Shown here piece by piece: positions 7,808 through 15,650 of a DNA stretch of 53,962 bases. The translations under genes were made by a program, and so were the position numbers. Source of the DNA: an uncultured Tenacibaculum sp. (lineage in GTDB: Bacteria; Bacteroidota; Bacteroidia; Flavobacteriales; Flavobacteriaceae); the NCBI GenBank assembly GCA_937922085.1, contig CAKZVD010000015.1, positions 1 to 53,962 of the forward strand. Direction: 5' to 3'. The notes under the pieces were generated by a model. It ran no database searches. It saw only the letters and a program-made list of their open reading frames with translations, and was not told the DNA's origin. The stretch's first letter is position 1. Each line of letters begins with the position of its first letter.

Positions 7808-9055
7808 ATGAAAAATAGAAAATTAAATCAGTGGTTTTGGAAATGGCACTTTATAGCAGGTATTATATCGTTACCTTTTGTTTTGGTATTAGCTATTACA
7901 GGAGCTATTTACTTATTTAAACCAGATGTTGAAAAACAAGTAATTTCTAAAGTTCAAGCAATTTCTAATTTGGAAGAGAATACAAATAAGAAAAACTATC
8001 AAGAACAATGGAACATCGCTAAAAATTATTCAAAGAGAAAACTAAATAGCGTTGTAATCTCTGAAGAACGATTAAGTACAGAGTTTATTTCTGGGAGATT
8101 TGGAGGGAAGCAATCTGTTTATGTAAATCCGTATTCAGGTAAAGTTTCAGGAACATTTAAGGCGAAAGATACCTGGATGTATACTGTTAGAAAACTGCAC
8201 GGAGAATTGTTAGGAGGCAAAATAGGAACAAAAGTAATTGAGTTAATTGCTAGTTGGATGGTTGTCCTTATTTTAACAGGTTTATATATTTGGTTTCCTT
8301 TTATTAAAGGAATTAAAGGTGTTTTTATAATTCGATTTAGAGAAGGAAAGAAAACATTGTTTAGAGATATACACGCTGTTACTGGATTTTGGATTTCTAT
8401 CTTATTGTTAATTGTTTTAGCAGGAGGTTTTCCATGGACTGATGTTTTTGGAGGTAATTTTAAATGGGTACAAAAAGTTACCAGTACAGGATATCCAAAA
8501 ACATGGAATGGTAGCGGTTTGTCATCAACAATAGCAGAAAAAAAGTTAACACTTGATGAGATTGTTAAAATAGCTAATAAGCAAAAATTAGAAGGAGTAA
8601 TAACTATTGGTTTACCGGTGACACCAAAGAGTACTTTTTCTGTGTCTAATAAAACATTTCCACTTTCAAATCAGAAAAAAATACATTTCGATCAATATTC
8701 GGGTGCCTTAATTAAAACTCATAACTGGAGTGATATTGGTATTTTAATGAGAGGTAGAATGTGGGTAATGGCTTTTCATCAAGGAGAATTCGGCGGATGG
8801 AATTGGTATTTAATGTTTTTTATAGCAATAGTATTAACGTTTATGAGTATTGCAGCTATTCTTTCTTACGCTTTAAGAAGGCAAAAAGGGAAATTAGGAG
8901 TACCAAAAGCACCTAAAAATTTTAAAATAGGACTAGGAGTTATTATCGTGTTAATATTATTATCTATAATATTTCCTCTTTTTGGAATTTCAGTAATTTT
9001 AATCAGTGTTTTTGAAAAAGTTAAAACTTCGAAAGAAAAAGAAATATTTTCTTGA
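7808..9055 (+). CDS. PepSY-associated TM protein, putative periplasmic metal reductase
   Basis: 415 aa. N-terminal helix (about 11-34: WHFIAGIISLPFVLVLAITG), periplasmic PepSY-type region, second helix near 140-160 (IELIASWMVVLILTGLYIWF), third near 190-212, then another periplasmic segment and helices near 340 and 385-405. Conserved His residues in KWHFIAG, LHGELLGG, RDIHAVTG and AFHQGEFGG fit the heme-binding layout proposed for PepSY_TM proteins, which accompany TonB receptors and are thought to reduce or release metal from ligands. It ends the operon begun at 3776. Translation likely depends on reading through the hairpin at 7778. Confidence 0.88.
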   Translation: MKNRKLNQWFWKWHFIAGIISLPFVLVLAITGAIYLFKPDVEKQVISKVQAISNLEENTNKKNYQEQWNIAKNYSKRKLNSVVISEERLSTEFISGRFGGKQSVYVNPYSGKVSGTFKAKDTWMYTVRKLHGELLGGKIGTKVIELIASWMVVLILTGLYIWFPFIKGIKGVFIIRFREGKKTLFRDIHAVTGFWISILLLIVLAGGFPWTDVFGGNFKWVQKVTSTGYPKTWNGSGLSSTIAEKKLTLDEIVKIANKQKLEGVITIGLPVTPKSTFSVSNKTFPLSNQKKIHFDQYSGALIKTHNWSDIGILMRGRMWVMAFHQGEFGGWNWYLMFFIAIVLTFMSIAAILSYALRRQKGKLGVPKAPKNFKIGLGVIIVLILLSIIFPLFGISVILISVFEKVKTSKEKEIFS

Positions 9056-9155
9056 AAATAAGGTTATGTTAACATACAGGTGTTTTTTCAAAAACTTTTT
9101 GAAGAAAAAGAAAAAACGTTTTGTATAAATTAACATTTCTTTAAGTAAGGATATT

Positions 9156-9163
9156 TACTTTTG
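9156..9163 (+). promoter_or_regulatory. -7 promoter element of the DUF2911 gene
   Basis: TACTTTTG, a full TAnnTTTG match, 45 bases before the ATG at 9208. Confidence 0.45.
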
Positions 9164-9207
9164 GAGACCAAGTACCCGAATTATATAATTTAAAAAAACA
9201 ATCAATC

Positions 9208-9750
9208 ATGAAAAAATCGATTTTATCAATAGTTGTATTTGCTTTTGCTTTAGTATTTTCAACAGATGCATTTGCTCAAAAATTCCCAAAATTAGATAAG
9301 AGTCCAATGGATGCAGCTGCTTATCCTGCAAGTTATAAAGTTGCAGATAAATTAGTTAAAATAGTATATAGTCGTCCTCAATTAAAGGGGAGAGCTTTAT
9401 CTAAATTAGCACCTAATGCAAAAGTTTGGAGAACTGGAGCAAACGAAGCGCCAGAAATTACTTTTTACAAAGATGTTATGTTTGGAGGTAAAAGTGTAAA
9501 GGCAGGAACTTATACATTATTTACAATTCCTGGAGATAATGAATGGACTGTGATTTTAAGTACTGCTAAAAATGTATGGGGAGCTTATTTTTATAACAAA
9601 AGTGAAGATGTTGTAAGAGTAACAGGAAAAGTAACTAAAGGAAGTAGCGCTGTAGAAAGTTTTTCAATCGTTTTTGATGGAAAAGATAATAATGCAACAA
9701 TGCACTTAGGATGGGGAGACGTAGTAGTTTCTGTACCAGTGAAAGGATAA
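9208..9750 (+). CDS. DUF2911 periplasmic protein
   Basis: 180 aa with a clear signal peptide (MKKSILSIVVFAFALVFSTD, cleavage after AFAQ). The mature part matches DUF2911: KIVYSRPQLKGRAL, APNAKVWRTGANEAPEITFYKDV, GGKSVKAGTYTLFTIPG, EWTVILS and LGWGDVVVSVPV. The family is common in Bacteroidota and has no established function; the fold is predicted beta-rich. Monocistronic, with its own promoter and a strong bidirectional terminator at 9773. Confidence 0.9.
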   Translation: MKKSILSIVVFAFALVFSTDAFAQKFPKLDKSPMDAAAYPASYKVADKLVKIVYSRPQLKGRALSKLAPNAKVWRTGANEAPEITFYKDVMFGGKSVKAGTYTLFTIPGDNEWTVILSTAKNVWGAYFYNKSEDVVRVTGKVTKGSSAVESFSIVFDGKDNNATMHLGWGDVVVSVPVKG

Positions 9751-9772
9751 TATTCTTATTATTTAAATATTT

Positions 9773-9804
9773 AAAAATCCGATATTGAAAAATATCGGAT
9801 TTTT
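9773..9804. terminator. Bidirectional terminator between DUF2911 and LRR genes
   Basis: AAAAATCCGATATT and AATATCGGATTTTT form a perfect 14-bp stem with a GAAA tetraloop, flanked by A- and T-runs, so it can end transcription of both convergent genes. Confidence 0.85.
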
Positions 9805-9817
9805 TTGGTTCTATATA

Positions 9818-12673
9818 TTAAGCATTTAAAATAGCTATAAAATCTTCATCTTCCCAATAAGCAGAAAAATCGGTGTCGTTTTTAAACTCTTGTGGGCTCT
9901 TTCCTAAGTTTAAAGATTGTGCTATCATAGCTAGCATACTTTTTTTATTGTTGTTAAAGGCGTAGTAACAAGATAAATTAAAGGCTAAAATTTCATTAAT
10001 AATGTCTTTAGCTTCAAAGTTTTTAGGTAAAAGTTTTTCAAAAACTAAAACTTCTACCTCTTTATCTTTAGCCATAATAGCAAGCACAAGAGAGTTAGAA
10101 GCAACATCATCTTGTTTTCGAGATGTACCAACTATAGGTAGTAGTTTTTCAGTAAAATGAAGAACTATTTTTTTAGCAGACACAAAATCGCCATTTTGTA
10201 ACGAGTTAATTATTGTTTTTGTTGTATAGTTAGCCATTTCAAAAGAGTAATCAGCAAGAAGCTCACTTTCTATGATTTCTTGGCTTTTATGAATAAAAAA
10301 ATCATTATTTACAGAGTGTATAGATTGATTAAATGCCGTTTTTAGTTCTTTTTTTTGTGTGGCTATGATTTCATTTTTTAATTCAATAGCTTTCTTTTCT
10401 GCAAGCCCCCTTTTTATATCCTCTTCATTTTTTCCTTGTAAGCGATATTTGTTTTTCTGAGTAAACTCTTTGTATGCTTCTTTATTAATATACTTCTCTT
10501 CTATGTTAGTTACATTTTTATTTAATATAAGAATAAGATGTTCTTTTAATTTTTCATCTTCTTGTGGAATGCTTTTTAAGTATTGTTCTAGTTTTTCACT
10601 ATTTAAAGTGAAAAGCACTTTATTAATTTGATGATTTGCAGATGTGTTTTCTAAAGGAATAGTTAAAAGAAATGTTTTAAATAAAAGATCATAAGAAAGA
10701 TCTTTAATTGAAAGTGTTTTAAAAACATCTTCTAAATCAAAATTTGCAAACTTAGCAAGCGGAACAGATATGTTTATTTTTTGTAAAAGTGTTTCAAAAT
10801 CAGCAATACTTTCATTTTTTAATGCATTAGATGTTATTGTAGTAGTTTCTTTTAAATTTAAAACAGCTTTTTTAACGTTTTCTGAAATGTCTTTTTCTAA
10901 GATTTCATTTAAAATTTCTTGCACTATTTCATCTTCAATGTTTTCAAAAATATAATTAGATAAATGCTCTAAAATACGCGATTCATATACGTTGTTATTT
11001 TCTATTTTAGAAAAAACATGAGGATAAAGTGAGCACATATTATCACCATATTCCGGATTTAATATACCATCATCTAAAGAAAGTATAAGCTCAGCTAAAG
11101 GTACTAACTCAAATTCAGGAAATAAATCATCTATTAATTGATCTTGAACAGTTGATCCATAATATCTATGTCCAGAATCATAATATTCAGTACAATTTAT
11201 AAATGCTTTTACAATATGATGTTGTCCTGCTAAAGATTTACGTTTAATAATTTCTTTGGTAACAAGTATTGTTACTTCGTAGCTGTCTCCCATTCCTGTA
11301 TCAGCAAAACTAACAGCAATAAGGTTTTGTAATGTTTTATCACTTAATTCCGAAATGTTAGCTGAAACAGCGGTGTCTAATACATCTATTTTAAGAGTAT
11401 TATCATCTGCGTCGTATTTACTTACATCAAAAACGGTTTCTATATCATCAATAGCATTAAGAGCTTCTTCTACCAATGCAGGGTTGTTGTTGCCTAAAAT
11501 AGTAATAATTTCTTCAGGAGAAATTTTATTTTTTAAAGTTTCATTAACATCCCTACGGTCCCATTCTTCTTGAGTAATGTGAGAGGCTTTTATTGTTTTT
11601 AAATTTTTAAAAGTGTATAAAGGAAGCAGTGCATTTTGCAGTTTAGTTTTACTTTTATCAAAGAAACACCCTTTTATATTTAAATATTCAAGTTTTGTTA
11701 ATTTGCTTAAAGCTTGTAAATCTTCAATTTTTGAATTTGATATATTTAGATGTTCTAAGTTAATTAAATCAGATAAAGAATCGATAGTGTTAATATCATA
11801 GGAACCATTAAGATCTAGTTTCTTTAGATTTACTAATTTTTTAAGGAAATCAATGTCTTTAAGCTTCGTTTGTGTTATCTTAATTTCTTCTAAATTAGTT
11901 AATGCTGCAAGTGAATCTAAATTTTTAACAGGGCAAAATAGAATTTCAAACTTTTTTAAATTTTTTAGTTTCGCAATAGCAGATGGTAAAGAGGTAGGTT
12001 TGTCTTCATGAAAAAGTTCATCATCAAAGCTCATTTCTTCTCTGTTCTTAAAACAATCTTTAAAAGTTAATGTTTCTAATTTTTGCCAATTTTCAATTTC
12101 TTCAGGTAAAGTTATTAATTTAGGAAAAGATATAAGTGAGAATTCTTCAATATTAGGAATACTCGTAAACTCAATAGGAAGATCGTTAAACTTTAACTTG
12201 TTTAAATTTAATGTTTTTAAGTTTTTTAAGTTAGCAATTTCTTCAGCTACTTTTGTTAAAGTACCCCAACGGATACTTAATTTTTTTAATTTTGATAATT
12301 TTTCAATTTCCTTAGGAATAGAAAATTCAGCATTCCTTCCTAATGATAAGGAGAGTTCTTCAATACTAGGAAAATTTTTACAAAGAGGAACTATGTCAAT
12401 ATTTGCAATGCTAACACCTAATTCTCTCACTTTTAGTCCGATAAGTTCATTTATGCGAATTCCGGAAACATGTAAAATATCGATATTTAGTTTTTTAAAC
12501 CCTTTAGGAAAAGAGGACCACTCTTTCAATTGAGGTAAAAAATGAAGCGATTTTAAATTTGTAAACTTTTCAACTTCATTGGTATATGCTTCTTTACATT
12601 CATCTCCAGTTAAATAAAGGTCAGTTACTTCATTGTAGTGTTTTAAAGCCTCTTTAATTGTAGTACATTTCAT
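9818..12673 (-). CDS. Large cytoplasmic leucine-rich-repeat protein
   Basis: 951 aa from the ATG at 12673 (MKCTTIKEALKHYNEV). A TTG at 12718 would add 15 residues but lies inside the -7 element, so it is rejected. The N-terminal third (about 20-370) has many leucine-rich repeats of the bacterial type (LKNLKTLNLNKLKFNDLP, LINLEHLNISNSKIEDL, LTKLEYLNIKG). The rest is alpha-helical, Lys/Glu-rich and without recognisable catalytic motifs; repeated helical segments suggest a HEAT-like scaffold. There is no signal peptide or membrane helix, so it is probably cytoplasmic. It stands alone between two terminator/promoter units. A protein-interaction role is inferred; function unknown. Confidence 0.85.
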   Translation of the reverse strand: MKCTTIKEALKHYNEVTDLYLTGDECKEAYTNEVEKFTNLKSLHFLPQLKEWSSFPKGFKKLNIDILHVSGIRINELIGLKVRELGVSIANIDIVPLCKNFPSIEELSLSLGRNAEFSIPKEIEKLSKLKKLSIRWGTLTKVAEEIANLKNLKTLNLNKLKFNDLPIEFTSIPNIEEFSLISFPKLITLPEEIENWQKLETLTFKDCFKNREEMSFDDELFHEDKPTSLPSAIAKLKNLKKFEILFCPVKNLDSLAALTNLEEIKITQTKLKDIDFLKKLVNLKKLDLNGSYDINTIDSLSDLINLEHLNISNSKIEDLQALSKLTKLEYLNIKGCFFDKSKTKLQNALLPLYTFKNLKTIKASHITQEEWDRRDVNETLKNKISPEEIITILGNNNPALVEEALNAIDDIETVFDVSKYDADDNTLKIDVLDTAVSANISELSDKTLQNLIAVSFADTGMGDSYEVTILVTKEIIKRKSLAGQHHIVKAFINCTEYYDSGHRYYGSTVQDQLIDDLFPEFELVPLAELILSLDDGILNPEYGDNMCSLYPHVFSKIENNNVYESRILEHLSNYIFENIEDEIVQEILNEILEKDISENVKKAVLNLKETTTITSNALKNESIADFETLLQKINISVPLAKFANFDLEDVFKTLSIKDLSYDLLFKTFLLTIPLENTSANHQINKVLFTLNSEKLEQYLKSIPQEDEKLKEHLILILNKNVTNIEEKYINKEAYKEFTQKNKYRLQGKNEEDIKRGLAEKKAIELKNEIIATQKKELKTAFNQSIHSVNNDFFIHKSQEIIESELLADYSFEMANYTTKTIINSLQNGDFVSAKKIVLHFTEKLLPIVGTSRKQDDVASNSLVLAIMAKDKEVEVLVFEKLLPKNFEAKDIINEILAFNLSCYYAFNNNKKSMLAMIAQSLNLGKSPQEFKNDTDFSAYWEDEDFIAILNA

Positions 12674-12715
12674 ATAATATTTTTTAGTGAATGTTGGTTT
12701 AATAAAAAAATCATT

Positions 12716-12723
12716 CAAAACTA
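12716..12723 (-). promoter_or_regulatory. -7 promoter element of the LRR gene
   Basis: Reads TAGTTTTG on the minus strand, matching TAnnTTTG. It overlaps the TTG at 12718, which decides the start in favour of the ATG at 12673 (leader about 39 nt). Confidence 0.5.
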
Positions 12724-12972
12724 GCTCATTTGTACTTTTTAGACTCCATTGTTTTTAAGGTAAATTACCCCCCTGAAAACAGTGTGGTTTTTATAAAATA
12801 GATGCTTTTCTTAATATAGTTTTTTAAATGTTTAAGAGAATATAGCGTTTAGGAAGTGAAGCAAATATGATTGTATAATTTATAGATATTTCTAAGATCT
12901 ATTACAAATCGATTTCTAAATTTATAAGTTTTTAAATTAAGAAGGATGTGTAACGTTTTTTAATATCATTTT

Positions 12973-13004
12973 TTTGATTTTTACAGACTTGGCATGATAG
13001 TTGG
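12973..13004 (+). promoter_or_regulatory. Candidate promoter of the barrel-protein gene
   Basis: TTTG at 12973-12976 and an imperfect -7 element TAGTTGG at 12998-13004, separated by 21 bp; the leader to the ATG at 13026 would be about 17-20 nt. Confidence 0.3.
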
Positions 13005-13025
13005 TTTTTTGAGAAGAACTTAAAT

Positions 13026-13592
13026 ATGAAACTTAAAACTACTATTATGAAAAAAGTATTACTTATTACGTTATTCAGTATTGTATTCTCTTTAAAAAAT
13101 TATGCGCAATCTTTAAAATTTGGAGTGAAAGCAGGGGTTAATTTTTCTACAATTAGAGGAGAAAATTTAGATGTTGATAATAGAACAGGCTTCCATGCCG
13201 GTGCAATAGCAGAATTGAAGTTAACAGATAAATTTTCAATTCAACCAGAATTATTATACACTCAATTAGGTACTAAAGGTTCAGGAAATGAATTAACAAC
13301 AAGTTATATATCATTACCTGTAATGGCTAAGTATTATTTGTTTCAAGGATTATCTATAGAAGCTGGTCCACAGGCCTCTTTTTTAGTAGATGATAAACTT
13401 GAGGTTGCTGGAAGAGGAATTGTAGATACAAATGTAGAAGATTTTGATTTTGGTCTAAACGTTGGTTTAGGATATAACTTTAATAATGGTATCTTTTTTC
13501 AAACAAGATATACATTAGGGATTACAACAATTCAAGAAAATCCAGATGTGAAAAATGGAGCATTTCAATTGTCTTTAGGATATCAGTTCTAA
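13026..13592 (+). CDS. Outer-membrane beta-barrel protein (PorT/OMP_b-brl family)
   Basis: 188 aa. A signal peptide is clearest from the internal ATG at 13047 (MKKVLLITLFSIVFSLKNYAQ), so either that start or the ATG at 13026, seven residues earlier, may be used. The mature protein is a typical eight-stranded barrel: LKFGVKAGVNFSTIRGE at the start, GFHAGAIAELKLTDKFSIQPELLYTQLG in the middle, and a C-terminal strand ending GYQF. This pattern fits the porin-family/outer-membrane beta-barrel proteins common in Bacteroidota. No specific substrate can be assigned. Single gene followed by a strong terminator. Confidence 0.87.
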   Translation: MKLKTTIMKKVLLITLFSIVFSLKNYAQSLKFGVKAGVNFSTIRGENLDVDNRTGFHAGAIAELKLTDKFSIQPELLYTQLGTKGSGNELTTSYISLPVMAKYYLFQGLSIEAGPQASFLVDDKLEVAGRGIVDTNVEDFDFGLNVGLGYNFNNGIFFQTRYTLGITTIQENPDVKNGAFQLSLGYQF

Positions 13593-13617
13593 GTCATATA
13601 ATTATTATGTTAACCAT

Positions 13618-13658
13618 AAAAAGAAAGCCTGTGAAATTTTTTCACAGGCTTTCTTTTT
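13618..13658. terminator. Bidirectional terminator with 19-bp perfect stem
   Basis: AAAAAGAAAGCCTGTGAAA (13618-13636) pairs perfectly with 13640-13658 around a TTT loop. It serves the convergent barrel gene and DUF5777 gene, and its right edge overlaps the DUF5777 stop codon. Confidence 0.88.
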
Positions 13659-14571
13659 ATAGTTTGTTCTTGTTGGTTTGAAGAACAAAAGTTGCATTGA
13701 ATCCAAAATGGAAATTTCCATCATGAAAATTAAAATTATTAGTAGTTTGAGTAATGAATACATCTTTAGCAAAATTTCTAGCATTAGTCATTTGAAATTG
13801 AAGTAATAAATTACTTACTTCCCAATTTACACCAAGCATAAAAGGGTTGTATGTTTTTGTTAATTTTAAAGGATTAAAAACACTATAATATTCAGAAACA
13901 ATAGAAACATGTCCTCCTACTTTATACCTAGCTCCAAATCCCATTGCAAATTGACTTCTAGATTGGTTGTTGTTAAAATCTTTGTTTCGAGTAATGAAAG
14001 TAGGACTTACTTGCATAGAAAATTTTGAATTAAACTTTCTTGCTATAAGAAGTTGACTTGTAAAACTATAAACACTACTAGAATTGGAACCATTGTTATT
14101 GTAAAAAGAATAACTACCACTATTAGGATTGTTGTCTCTATAAGAAACCTCTTGGAAAAAAGCCATGCTAAATGGTTTTCTTTTTGAGTTTTTTTTCTGT
14201 CTTAAAAACTTGTATTTTACAAAACCATCAGTGATTTTATCATTAATACTATGACCAAAACCAACGGTAAAGTTATTAGAGAAAGCATAATCTAGCCCAA
14301 ATCTAATGTTTACTTCATCTGCTAAAAAACTTTGTGTAGTTCCTTCCTTATGATTCCAATATCTATTATACATTGAAATTTCTAAGGCTCCTTTTTTTCG
14401 TGTTTCAATAGAATGAGATAAACCAATTCGTGTTGTTTTAAAAGTTGCTATTTCGTTTACAGACTCTTTAGGAAATTCTTTGTTTAGTTTATCTAAAAGA
14501 TTTTGACCACTAGCACTAAAATTAACAAGTAATGTAAATGCTATTGTGTATAATAAGTTAATTACTTTCAT
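13657..14571 (-). CDS. DUF5777 family beta-barrel protein
   Basis: 304 aa with a signal peptide (MKVINLLYTIAFTLLVNFSA, cleavage near SGQ). The mature protein shows the DUF5777 pattern: RIGLSHSIETRKKGALEISMYNRYWNH, FGLDYAFSNNFTVGFGHS, YKFLRQKK and RKFNSKFSMQVSPTFITRN, which read as amphipathic strands of an outer-membrane barrel. It is the last gene of a three-gene operon and overlaps the YceI gene by 14 bp, so the two are translationally coupled. DUF5777 proteins often lie beside YceI-like proteins in Bacteroidota, as I recall; the biochemical role is unknown. Confidence 0.85.
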   Translation of the reverse strand: MKVINLLYTIAFTLLVNFSASGQNLLDKLNKEFPKESVNEIATFKTTRIGLSHSIETRKKGALEISMYNRYWNHKEGTTQSFLADEVNIRFGLDYAFSNNFTVGFGHSINDKITDGFVKYKFLRQKKNSKRKPFSMAFFQEVSYRDNNPNSGSYSFYNNNGSNSSSVYSFTSQLLIARKFNSKFSMQVSPTFITRNKDFNNNQSRSQFAMGFGARYKVGGHVSIVSEYYSVFNPLKLTKTYNPFMLGVNWEVSNLLLQFQMTNARNFAKDVFITQTTNNFNFHDGNFHFGFNATFVLQTNKNKL

Positions 14572-15100
14572 AGTCTAGGTATTGGAATTTGAATTTTACT
14601 AAAACAACTTTTGCTATATTATTTGATAAAATTGGAGGGATCTTTATATTAAAATCTTTAACAGTAAGATTAAATTCACCCGAAATAGCATAATTTTGAT
14701 TAACTTTTTTTACAGTGGTTTTAATATCAATATCTTTTGTAATACCATGAATAGTGATCTTACCTTTTATTAAGCGAGTTTGATTTAAAGAATTTTCAAT
14801 ATTATCAAAATTACCTTCAAAAGTAGCTTTAGGAAACAAGTCAGACTCAATATAACTTTCGTTAAAATGTTCATGCATCAAATCTTTTTTAAAGACGAAA
14901 GCACGCATTAACATACTTACTGCCATTTCATTTTTTTCTAAGTCTAAAATACTAAGAGCTTGATTGTTTTTTGCCTCAATATTTTCTACCGTAGCATATG
15001 AGAAAAATGTTACCTGACCTTGCCGAGCAATATATTGCTGGGCCATAATGCTTCCTATCTTAAAAAGAGATAAGATTAAAAAAAGGCGTAGTTTATTCAT
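14558..15100 (-). CDS. YceI-family periplasmic lipid-binding protein
   Basis: 180 aa with a signal peptide (MNKLRLFLILSLFKIGSIMA). The mature part fits the YceI lipocalin-like fold: ARQGQVTFFSYATVENIEA, MRAFVFKKDLMHEHFNESYI, LFPKATFEGNFDNI, GKITIHGITKDIDIKTTV and FNIKIPPI. YceI proteins bind isoprenoid or other amphiphilic ligands in the periplasm. The gene overlaps its upstream neighbour by 8 bp and its downstream neighbour by 14 bp, so all three are made together. The family is clear; the ligand is not. Confidence 0.9.
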   Translation of the reverse strand: MNKLRLFLILSLFKIGSIMAQQYIARQGQVTFFSYATVENIEAKNNQALSILDLEKNEMAVSMLMRAFVFKKDLMHEHFNESYIESDLFPKATFEGNFDNIENSLNQTRLIKGKITIHGITKDIDIKTTVKKVNQNYAISGEFNLTVKDFNIKIPPILSNNIAKVVLVKFKFQYLDYESN

Positions 15101-15524
15101 AGTTGTTCTTTGTGTCTACAAAACAATTTAAAAGAATAATATCTTTTAAATATCCTTTGCAAATTCCTTTTATATAAAGTTGTTGTTTTTTTTTTAATGC
15201 ATTTATTTTAACTAGTTCATTGTCGTCTAAATCACAAATAACACTAGTTTTAGAATTACCAGTTAAAATAATTGTTTGTCTATTATTTAAAAGCGATATT
15301 TTTTCTATGGTGCCATATACTGTAATAATCTTATTGTTGTATTTTAAATTGCTCTTTTGCTCATTTTTGTTAAATTGATTTGATAAATCTTTTGCCGAAA
15401 TAAAAAAAACAGCATTTGAATCTTTTACACTTTTAAAAATATAAGGATGCAAAGTTTTATAAATAAAATAACTTAGGACAATAAAAAAAAGTCCCTTTAA
15501 TAAAAGACTATAATTTTTAATCAT
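15093..15524 (-). CDS. Membrane-anchored OB-fold (tRNA_anti-like) protein
   Basis: 143 aa. N-terminal membrane helix (about 6-24: SLLLKGLFFIVLSYFIYKT), then a short linker and an OB-fold of the tRNA_anti-like type: LSNQFNKNEQKSNLKYNNKI, ITVYGTIEKISLLNNRQTII, VICDLDDNELVKI and LYIKGICKGYLKDIILLNC. In Bacteroidota this small family is usually membrane-anchored and of unknown function; a nucleic-acid role is not implied. First gene of the operon with YceI and DUF5777. A near-consensus -7 element (15546-15553) precedes it. Confidence 0.8.
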   Translation of the reverse strand: MIKNYSLLLKGLFFIVLSYFIYKTLHPYIFKSVKDSNAVFFISAKDLSNQFNKNEQKSNLKYNNKIITVYGTIEKISLLNNRQTIILTGNSKTSVICDLDDNELVKINALKKKQQLYIKGICKGYLKDIILLNCFVDTKNNYE

Positions 15525-15545
15525 AGTACTATATTTAATTTAAAT

Positions 15546-15553
15546 CAAAGTAA
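15546..15553 (-). promoter_or_regulatory. Near-consensus -7 element of the OB-fold/YceI/DUF5777 operon
   Basis: Reads TTACTTTG on the minus strand, one mismatch to TAnnTTTG. Predicted leader about 18 nt. The direct repeats at 15590-15622 lie about 50-80 bp upstream of it. Confidence 0.35.
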
Positions 15554-15578
15554 ATCATTTATTTTAATTTTTTTAGAA

Positions 15579-15586
15579 TAATTTTG
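15579..15586 (+). promoter_or_regulatory. -7 promoter element of the LytTR gene
   Basis: TAATTTTG, a full TAnnTTTG match, giving a leader of about 60 nt that contains the direct repeats. Confidence 0.4.
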
Positions 15587-15589
15587 GGC

Positions 15590-15622
15590 GAAAAGGAAAA
15601 AATGGTGGTGGAAAAGGAAAAA
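15590..15622. promoter_or_regulatory. Two 12-bp direct repeats, candidate LytTR binding site
   Basis: GAAAAGGAAAAA occurs at 15590-15601 and again at 15611-15622, exactly 21 bases start to start (two helical turns). LytTR proteins typically bind paired direct repeats with about this spacing. The pair lies between the divergent LytTR and YceI-operon promoters. Confidence 0.4.
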
Positions 15623-15650
15623 TCATAGTTGATCATTTTACATATAACTG

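Larger units (their letters stand above)
12674..13025. other. Divergent promoter region between LRR and barrel genes
   Basis: 352 bases carrying the minus-strand -7 element (12716-12723) and a candidate plus-strand promoter (12973-13004). Nothing else recognisable; a short C-run (about 12770-12775) is the only GC-rich feature. Confidence 0.5.

Noticed and set aside
9065..9076. Palindrome TATGTTAACATA after the PepSY gene
   Set aside because: Perfect but only 12 bp, in AT-rich sequence without T-run or nearby promoter; chance is likely.
10770..12533. Several plus-strand frames of 61-111 aa opposite the LRR gene
   Set aside because: Ser/Phe-rich translations typical of the reverse of Leu/Lys-rich repeats; no independent support.
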